Positions 55,915 through 64,000 of a stretch of DNA of 64,000 bases are shown here, one piece after another. The number at the start of each line of letters is the position of its first letter. Position 1 is the stretch's first letter. A program made the position numbers and the translations under genes. This DNA comes from Paragorgia papillata (taxonomy: Eukaryota > Cnidaria > Anthozoa > Scleralcyonacea > Coralliidae): NCBI GenBank assembly GCA_035771165.1, contig JAWNZC010000002.1, positions 1,237,501-1,301,500 on the forward strand. Reading direction: 5' to 3'. The notes beneath the pieces are model-generated. The model had not been told where the DNA came from and searched no databases. It saw only the letters and a program-made list of their open reading frames with translations.

Positions 55915-56225
55915 TGCAGGGGCGTAGGAAGCAGGGGGGCTGCAGCCCCCAATATTTTATAAGGGGGGGCTGGAATAGCTTTCAGCCCCCTAAAAAATAA
56001 TAGAATTTAAAAAAAACTGCAGGAAAATATTTGAATTAGAAACTAGAAGTATTTGAAATCGTATATATATTCATATATACTCACGGATAGCATAGACTCA
56101 AGACTCTGAAAATGCCATTTCCAACGATCTAGAGACTCCAAATTTTCCTGCTCGGTGCCAACCATGGTGGTGCCTTGTGGGAGTCAGCCCCCTAAGTTTA
56201 TCATGCTTCCTACATCCCTGATTAA
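55915..56225. mobile_element. dispersed element with GGGGGGCTGCAGCCCCC hairpin
   Basis: Starts CAGGGGCGTAGGAAGCAGGG. It contains GGGGGGCTGCAGCCCCC, GGGGGGCTGGAATAGC and TTTCAGCCCCCTAAA, and ends with the inverse CTTCCTACATCCCTG. It is of the same type as the G-rich elements at 8050-8395 and 59030. Confidence 0.65.
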
Positions 56226-56689
56226 GTGACTTTAGCTTCCAGGCGCATAACGAATATGACCACACCATGGAAAAGCCTACGTCTAGGCTGTCTGAATCCA
56301 ACTTAGTTTCACAACCACAAATATGAGAATAGCATCACTCGAAATGCCAGAAATACTCTTTCAGTCAGAAACCCAAGAATTAGCTCCATTTCCCAACTAC
56401 ACCATCCAGGAGCCTCTGTCCCAGGCCTCCAACAGCCTGCCTACTGTACCCCAAAACTTGAGATGGACTAAAAGTATCATTTGAGTTGGTTTAAAGTGAT
56501 ATTACTGCACAAATAACAAAAAACCCAACAGGGGGCATAATTCATGTTAATATCTGTTTAATATTTTTGTTTTGTTTTTATAGTGAATTAAAAATACAAG
56601 TAATGATTACAAATTGTATAAATGAAGTACTAATGATTTTATATCTTCCCAAAAATGTATAGATACTAAATACAAATGCAGAAAACTAA

Positions 56690-56950
56690 ATACAAATGTA
56701 GATGTACTGTAAGTACAATTGCAAATACTAAATAACACAGTTGTAGATAATTAGTACAATTATAAAAACTAAATACAAATGTAGATAATTACTACAAATT
56801 AATGTAGATAATTATTACAAATGTAGATAATTATTACAAATTAATGTAGATAATTATTACAAATGTAGATAATTATTACAAATTAATGTAGACAATTATT
56901 ACAAATGTAAATAATTAATACAATTATGAAAACTAAATACAATTGTAGAT
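56690..56950. repeat. AT-rich tandem repeat
   Basis: Repeats of ATTACAAATGTAGATAATT alternate with ATTACAAATTAATGTAGATAATT, about 19-23 bp each. Confidence 0.9.
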
Positions 56951-57391
56951 ACTAAGGGGTGACATCCATACTCATTTTGCCACACAAAACATCAAAATGA
57001 TGTTTTGACAGGGTGGGTTTTTCAGAGATGGTCTGATGTTTTGCGTGGCGGTTTGAATTTGCAAGAGAAGAAACAGAAGAGATGAAAAAAAGGTTTGGAG
57101 ATGGTGTCGCCATTTGAGTTGTCCCTAGAAAAGTATTTTTAGTTAATATTATATTCATATACCGGTACACACTTGACGTTTTCAGTACTGGGTGGGTGGG
57201 TCATGACGAAAACATCATTTTGCATGGCAAAATGAGTAACGACATCACCCATTGTCCTATACCAACTCAGGCTGTGTGCCTTGGCACAGTAGTATATCAT
57301 TGCCTGTGTGGTACCATGTTGACAAGTGAGGTGCAGGATTACTATAAGTTGATTTCTACAAAACTATACAACCTTTTTTGTTGATAAAAAA

Positions 57392-60300
57392 TTAAACATG
57401 AGAGCCTTCTTTCATCTGTTGTTGCATTTTCTGTAACATTTCTTGCATTCTTCGCAACTGCAATTTTAATAATATAAAAAAAATAAAATTATTTCACAAT
57501 AGCAATTTTAATGATCGTTGGTATATTAAAAAAACACTTATTGTTTCACAATAGCAATTTTTATTTAAAATATAATAGCAATTTCAATAGTAATTTAATA
57601 CTATTAAATTATAATAGTATGAATAAAATAATATAAATTTATCGTATGTTTTACGTGAACGTTCGGTTAACTACTTACCACTTCAAATTTATATGAAGTT
57701 ATGTAGAAAAAGTCGAAATTTCAAAACCCTTACGACATTAAAACTGGCTGGATAAACGTTGAACCAAATACAACACAGGAATCCGAACTCCGGAGTTTAT
57801 TCAGCGCCATGAAATGCAGTCAAATGCTTCGCATTTTTTAAGGTTCATTGCTTCTTAAACCGGCCAAAAATACTGTAGCTGCGTCCATTGATATTATATT
57901 AACTATATTTTAATACGTTACCATTGCTTGCAGTAGTTTTTACCAATTTAAACGACAATTTACTCCTTCTTCCTTGCTTGCCAGGTGTTGAGTTGAAAAT
58001 CAAACATGGCGGCCATGAAAAATTAATTAAAAAGCGCGCGAAAATCTAAACTCGTTCCCAGGTCTACTCTCACCTCAGCTTCTTTCTCCTCCAGCATTTT
58101 ATCCTTTTCATCCAACTTTGTATTGTGAGGTAATTCTTTTAAATTAGCACTGCCTTCTCTTCCCCTACATTAATACGTGTTCAAAAGACTTTAAAATAAA
58201 CTTAAAACTCAACTGGTCCCGGGTGGGGAGAGGTTGAAGGTTGGAGAGGTGGAGGAGTGGGAAGTGGAGAAGGCAATTTTCCCCAGGGCCTCTTATGTTA
58301 TAGGACCTCCAGTTTGGTGCCACAGTTGAAAATGCAAAAATAATGCCCTCAAAATGCAGGAGTAATACACTTTCAGAAAGCCAAGAATTCAAAAATAATT
58401 TTTATGAGGCATGCCCCCAACCTCCAGTATAAAATGGACACATCTTTTTCACATCCTGAAGGCTGCTATCCTACTATTTCCCCCCAGGCCTCAGGTCATC
58501 TCTCATCAGCTATGCTTGGTCCTCCTAAAACATGCCAGTGTGCTGAAGCTGTTAGTTTTACTGACCTTCTCACATTTCTTTGGACTGTGTTATTTCCATC
58601 AATTGATAAACACGTTGCTCGATAGTTTTCGTAGTGAACATCCTGGGTCACTTCTTTCAAGTCTTGCATGTGTGTGCTAAAAATTACAATAGTTTCCAAA
58701 AATACGGGACATCAACATGATCATTAGAGTAAAAATATTCTTTGTGAATTTTAAACAAATACTGTATCATTAAATTCCTACTCACATTAACATTGTTCTT
58801 AGTTTGACAAAGTCTGAGTGTTTTGGATTTTCAACTATAAAGCGAGAATTTAAGCAACCATATTATTCAAACAATTATCATATGCTCAGTAGCAGATGCC
58901 TCTCTTTTCTGCAGAGGTTCTTTCGGAGATGACAATGTCAATTAATCTCCTTGAACAATCAGACTCTGATCTCTGAAAAAACCTTTGTGGATCGAGAAAG
59001 CAGATGCAGTATTGTGTGAGATATGGGCATAGGCATAGCAGGTGGGGGCATAGCAGGGGGGGGAGGGCAATTCCGCTCCCAAAATATTTGAAAAAGGAAA
59101 ATTCAGGCAATTTTGATGTATTGCTGTGAAATGTTCAAGTGAAAAATACAACTTAAAAATCAATATTTAACCCTAAATATTTTTGGCAAAATTCTCTGCC
59201 ACCCAAACAAAATTGGGCTGCTACACCTATGGATATGGACTGTGCTGACTGTACACTTTCAGGTTTCTGTGGCTTACATGATATTCAACCATGCTGGGTG
59301 CCAACTGACCCACAAAATAAAGTTGAAAAGACAGGAATGGGTGACAGCAAACCCCTTGACAGTAATATTGAATAATTATTAGGTAGCAAAATCAAACCAT
59401 TACCTTCCACTACCCCCCATGGGTATATCCTACCACGAACCTTCTTTCCAGATACCTCGACTGTTGCATTGCTACCAACAACTGCAAATGGCATGCTGGC
59501 CTGTATGATTCAGCAAACAAAAAAATAATTTAAAAAGATAGTAACAAACTCATGTTGTGTACAGGTAATATGCCATAATAATATGAAACTCACTCTTAAG
59601 TCTTCAGTTTGTTTTTTAAATTCTTCATCTTCATCCTCGTCACAATATGGTAATTGATAAATCTGGATTTCAAACTTCTGAATTTCATGGATAATCTTAA
59701 AAAAGTTGTAAGATATTACAAAATAATATATGTGTATGACAATCAAGCAAAACAAGACCAAGGAGTTGGTTGTGGTACTGTACCTAGATGTATGGTGAGC
59801 ATAAAAAGATTACTTACCTTTTTCTTGAGGTCTCTCAGTTCTTTTTGGGTTAAAGTGTCTGCTTTACCAATAACTGGTACAATGTTTACACGACTATGAA
59901 GTTGTTTCATGCAATCAATATCTATAGGCTGTAACCTTTAAAAAACACCATGTATAAATTTTTTTATCATCCATCCATTCATCCTGCTTAATCCATCCTT
60001 TCTTCGGTCGGTCTATCTGTCCATCCCTTCCCCCATCCCCTCCCTACCTCTCTCCCTTCCTTCCCTCCCTCCCTCATTCCTTCACTCCCTCCCATCCATC
60101 CTTCCTTCCCCTCTTCCTTCCTGCCTTCCTTTCTTCCCTCCCTCCCTCATTACTTCCTTCCTTCCTTAATTCCTTCCTTCCTTAATTCCCTCCCTCCCTT
60201 CTTCCCTCCCTCCCTCCCTAATTTGATTCTTCCTTCCCATCCCTCCCTCCCTCCCTGCCTCCCTCCCTCCCTCATTCCTTCCCTCACTCACTCACTCTCT

Positions 60301-61368
60301 CCTATCCATCCTTCCTTCCCCTCTTCCTTCCCTCCTCCTTTCTTTCCTTCTTTCCTTCTTCCCTCCCTACTTCCCTTCCTCCCTAAATCCTCCCTATACA
60401 AATGTCACCAAGTACTTACCCTGATGGAGATACAAAATAAAAACAACAATGAACACGGCTGTCCACAATATTTCTTCGATTTACTCCAGACTCGTCTTTC
60501 AAGTACGCATTGAACTGACTATTTACATAATCTAAGATTGGTTTAAAACTAAAAGAAGGGAAAAGGTACACATCAACAATGGGTTAATTAATTTCTATGT
60601 TATAATAATTTGCTAGATAATTTTTGGGAGAGTCTTAGAATAGTTACCATACCATTCTGAGTTATCAAGATTATCTCCAAAACCAGGTGTATCTACAACG
60701 GTTAGTTTCAATTTCACACCTCTTTCTTCAATTTCAACAGTGGATGTTTCAATATCTACAGTTTTTGCCAGTCTTTCTATTAATTTAAATAAAGTACAAA
60801 TTAATACAAAATACATCACATTATTAACCACTTGCTGCATTTGTACATATGTAGAAATTAAATATTCTTGCGATAAATACTGTACATGTAAATGTACAAT
60901 TATATTATATAAAAATAAAATAATCAAAAGTACATTACCGGTACTAGAAAACACAAGGTTCTAACCTGCCACAGTTGGTATTCGTCTCTCAGAATATAAA
61001 TCCGTAAGAAAAAGACTGTTTATCAGGGTGGACTTACCAAGACCAGACTCGCCTAAAATTTAGAGGAATCAATCAAAGCAAACTCTAAACTTTTCTGAAA
61101 TATGGGATCTTAATTGGTCAGGTCCAAACTCGTTCCCAAAGCCTTTTCTCTGCTGGCTACCACCACCATTTCCTGTGAAAATGGAGGGGCATGGTAGAAG
61201 GCAAGAGCAGAAAAATGGCCCTGGAGACAACTAGTGTCATATGTCAAGAATTTATTTGTTTAAATATTAACACTCACCTACAACCATTAAGGTGAATTCA
61301 AAGCCACGTTTGACAGACTTTCTGTGAACTTGATTTGGAAGATTAGCAAAGCCAATGTAACTAGACAT
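57392..61368 (-). CDS. septin, SEPT2 group, 11 exons
   Basis: GTP-binding filament protein of 338 aa. Exons 61368-61278, 61052-60966, 60776-60653, 60548-60420, 59935-59818, 59695-59594, 59500-59404, 58834-58786, 58676-58614, 58164-58074 and 57457-57392 are all in phase. Visible are [27 protein letters not shown]-loop GESGLGKST, switch DTPGFGD, G4-type GKAD, septin element PFAVVGSN...[19 protein letters not shown], and [19 protein letters not shown]. The C-terminus is a short coiled coil, [15 protein letters not shown]. Sequence details such as QVHRKSVK and [14 protein letters not shown] fit SEPT1/2/4/5. The loop after FVSPSG is two residues shorter than the usual GHG. The donor at 58613 (GTGTTT) is weak, and the exon end there is the least certain. 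Confidence 0.93.
59985..60397. repeat. polypyrimidine CCTT/CCCT tract in septin intron 4
   Basis: About 410 bp of CCTT, CCCT and CATCC units on the plus strand (polypurine in the septin transcript). Frames within it are artefacts. Confidence 0.93.
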
Positions 61369-62928
61369 TTTTTACCCTAAAGACAAATTAAAGATAGCAA
61401 ATAAAACTAAGCTATTTTTATTTATACTATCAGTCATGTCTGAACTGCTCTAGCTCCCTAGAAGTCCAGTAAGAAATCCTTACTAAGGACTATCACTCAC
61501 TGATCCAGTGTTACCTACTACAGGAGAAACCCAGAACACCTGGAGCATAAAACCTGTGGAATTTTGTCAAACTGAAACAACTCCTTGTAAACTCATATTT
61601 AATAATTCATGAATGGAAAACAAAGGAAATTAGCATCAAGCAAACTTTCACCTCAATTTTCTGTTAAAATACTGATTTTTTTGAGATGCTATATCAAAGT
61701 CAAACACTAGAAAGAGTGTTTCATCAGGATATCCAAACACTTCGAAGTTGGTTAAAAAACTCGACTATCACTTCATTTTTCAGCCCCACTCATCTTAATG
61801 AAACACTCTTACATATATATGTGATATATTATTTCTCACATTATTTCTCATTATTTATATATTATTTCTCCAATTTTATTCTAACAACTGCATCTAGCAA
61901 GACTTGAACACAGGTATTCAGAGATGCAAGGCAGGCACCAATATCCCACTAAAACCCACGAACCACTGTGCTACCAACACCCCAACTCTTCGACAGGAAA
62001 AGCAATTAATAACAAAGACAGACTATTCTTTATTTAAAGAAAAGGTAAAATTTCTTTATTCACAACCTCCACTTGTCAGTCACATAGCTATCATATGGAA
62101 GCACTTGTTAAAATATGTTTGGAATTAAGACAACAAACAAGCACTTGCTTTATATTTAAGTTATCAATTCATTTTTCAGGAAATTACTACACAACTACAA
62201 AAGCTAATCTCCTGTCGGTATATTAGACTATTGTATTAAAATACTATTAAAATAGCCAACGAAAATCGCCATAAAGTAATAGTATTAAATTAGTGTTAAA
62301 TTTTATATTGTATGAAGAAACAATTACTAACAACAATAGATCTATTTATCTTTTAGAAAAACTAAGATAAACTGATAAAAAACAGTACGATGCTCTACTG
62401 AGCTCTTGTGTTGAAGCTAGCAAGAAAGGGGCGGATTTGGTGTCATTTTTCAACTTAAATATTTGGCTTCAAATCTCTCAGCGTAAAACCTAGATTGTGT
62501 AGTGATCTGTTAACATTATCTGTAAATAAAACAGCTTGGTTTTTCTAGTACGTGAGTGACACTGTTCGTAACTGTATTGATCGTAAAAACATAATGAAAA
62601 TACGACATGTACAGGTCTTTAATTTCGTATCAAGGAGTTAATTACGTTGTACAATATTTATACGTCAATAAAGCTAGCTCTGAGATGTAATGTATTTCAA
62701 AATACTACTACAAACTATGTTGTTGTGAACAAGGACCTAGACATATCTAAGTGATATTCTGGTCTAAAATGATGGTCAAGCGGCATATCACTTACCTTTC
62801 TTTAGTGCTTCTTTGACAACTCAACAACAACGATTGTATTGCCAAATATTTGAGGCAGACGATGAGCCTTCGAAAGTATCGATCAGCGGTTAATCATAAT
62901 AATAAATAAAATATTTTATTTATAAATA
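61369..62928. other. septin upstream region, no gene seen
   Basis: It contains a dispersed-repeat relative at 61590-61800 (ATTCATGAATGGAAAACAAAGG, AAACACTAGAAAGAGTGTTTC). No conserved exon is visible. The septin promoter and any non-coding first exon should lie here. Confidence 0.55.
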
Positions 62929-63285
62929 AGAATAATGATGATGATGATAATGATAATAACATTGATGGTAATAACAATGATGATGATAATAATGATAATA
63001 ATAATGATGATAATGATAATAATTACAATGATGATGATAATGATGATAATAATAATAATGATGATGATAATGATAATAATTACAATGATGGTGATGATAA
63101 TGATGATAATTACAATGATGATGATAATAATAATGATGATAATGATGACAAAGATGATAATAATGATGATAATAATGATGACAAAGATGATGATGATAAT
63201 AATGATGACAAAGATGATGATGATAATAATGATGACAAAGATGACAAAGATGATGATAATGATAATAACAATGATGATTGTGTAG
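62929..63285. repeat. GAT/AAT trinucleotide tract
   Basis: About 350 bp of AATGATGATGATAAT-type repeats, with ATGACAAAGATGATG units toward 63160-63260. Confidence 0.95.
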
Positions 63286-64000
63286 GATTGTGTTGCCAAA
63301 TATTTGATAGTGGGATATGATGAGCCTTTGAAACTATTGATTAGTTAATCATAATAATAATAATATAATAGTATAAATAATGTATAGTAATAATATAATA
63401 ATAGTATAAATAATTAATAATAATGATGATGATGATAATGATAAATTATGATGATGATAATGATAATAATAATGATCTATGATTGATAATGATGATGACG
63501 ATAATGATGTTGATAATATTTTTTTTTATTTTTTTTTTTTATGATATAATATTTATGATGGTAATGATAATAAAATCCGCAATAATTGTCATAATGATCG
63601 ATAAACTTAATTATTGACGTTAGTGTAGACATTTGATTGGACGATTATTTGTGAGGATAATAATCAATAACAATCATTAGTATAAATACATGGGTAATTA
63701 TACCTTGGATTAAAATGCAATAATAATGACAATGATGATGATAATAAAAAAATGATAATGATGATAATGATAATAATAATGTGATGATAATGATGACAAT
63801 GATGAAAATACTAATGATGATGATGATAATAACAATGATGATGATAATATATGACGATAATAATAACAATGATAATAATAATAATGATCTATGATTGATA
63901 ATATTGATGATGACGATAATGATGTTGATAATATTGATGATGGTAATGATGATAAAATCCGCAATAATTGTGATAATGATCGATAAACTTAATTATTGAC
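63286..64000. repeat. tandemly duplicated block with ATD microsatellite, cut by window end
   Basis: TAAAATCCGCAATAATTG at 63571 recurs at 63953, a 382-bp period, and both are followed by TAATGATCGATAAACTTAAT. Within the unit, AATGATCTATGATTGATAAT also repeats. A related GCCAAATATTTGA segment occurs at 62841 and 63294. Confidence 0.8.

Larger units (their letters stand above)
55227..57391. other. convergent intergenic region, GAS2-like / septin
   Basis: No gene seen. It includes the GAS2-like 3' UTR with AATAAA at 55468, a repeat bounded by GGGGCGTAGGAAGC and GAAGCATGATAAACTTAGG (55915-56225), and an AT-rich tandem array (56690-56950). Also present is an inverted pair around 56990 and 57215 (TTTTGCCACACAAAACATCA / ATCATTTTGCATGGCAAAAT). 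Confidence 0.65.

Overview
The window is eukaryotic nuclear DNA from an animal. All eight protein genes are split by GT-AG introns, and the gene set (septin, GAS2-like cytoskeletal linker, caspases, acyl-CoA dehydrogenase, PIMT) is metazoan. Low GC, many fold-back (MITE-like) elements, 5S- and tRNA-derived SINEs, a LINE tail and long microsatellites fill the rest. A vitamin B6 (PLP) synthase pair, which most animals lack, points to an early-branching lineage such as a cnidarian or a sponge. The species cannot be fixed from the sequence alone.

Layout. 334-10246 (-): 14-exon AidB/ACDH-11-type acyl-CoA dehydrogenase with a likely mitochondrial leader. 10586-13320 (+): protein-L-isoaspartate O-methyltransferase with an unusual N-terminal extension, head-to-head with the dehydrogenase. 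13607-14232: 25-bp minisatellite. 14805-17144 and 17567-18772 (+): tandem rhodanese paralogues. 19714-20480 (-) and 20910-26596 (+): PDX2/SNO glutaminase and PDX1/SNZ synthase, divergent over a 429-bp gap. 27332-29595 and 33003-36262 (-): two related caspase genes, the first lacking both catalytic residues. 36263-43903: gene-free and repeat-rich. 43904-55226 (+): GAS2-like gene (CH + GAS2 domains). 57392-61368 (-): septin of the SEPT2 group. 61369-64000: septin upstream region and ATD-type microsatellites.

Gene models were built by hand. I joined exons where GT/AG sites, reading phase and family similarity all agreed. Every model closes in frame from ATG to stop. Expected protein lengths: dehydrogenase 628 aa, PIMT 284, rhodaneses 180 and 198, PDX2 232, PDX1 319, pseudo-caspase 256, caspase 364, GAS2-like 768, septin 338. 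UTRs and transcription starts are not resolved.

Functionally, PDX1 and PDX2 should form one PLP synthase, with PDX2 supplying ammonia from glutamine. The rhodaneses next door are sulfur carriers, and any link to PLP enzymes is only inference. The caspase pair looks like one active protease plus one catalytically dead relative.
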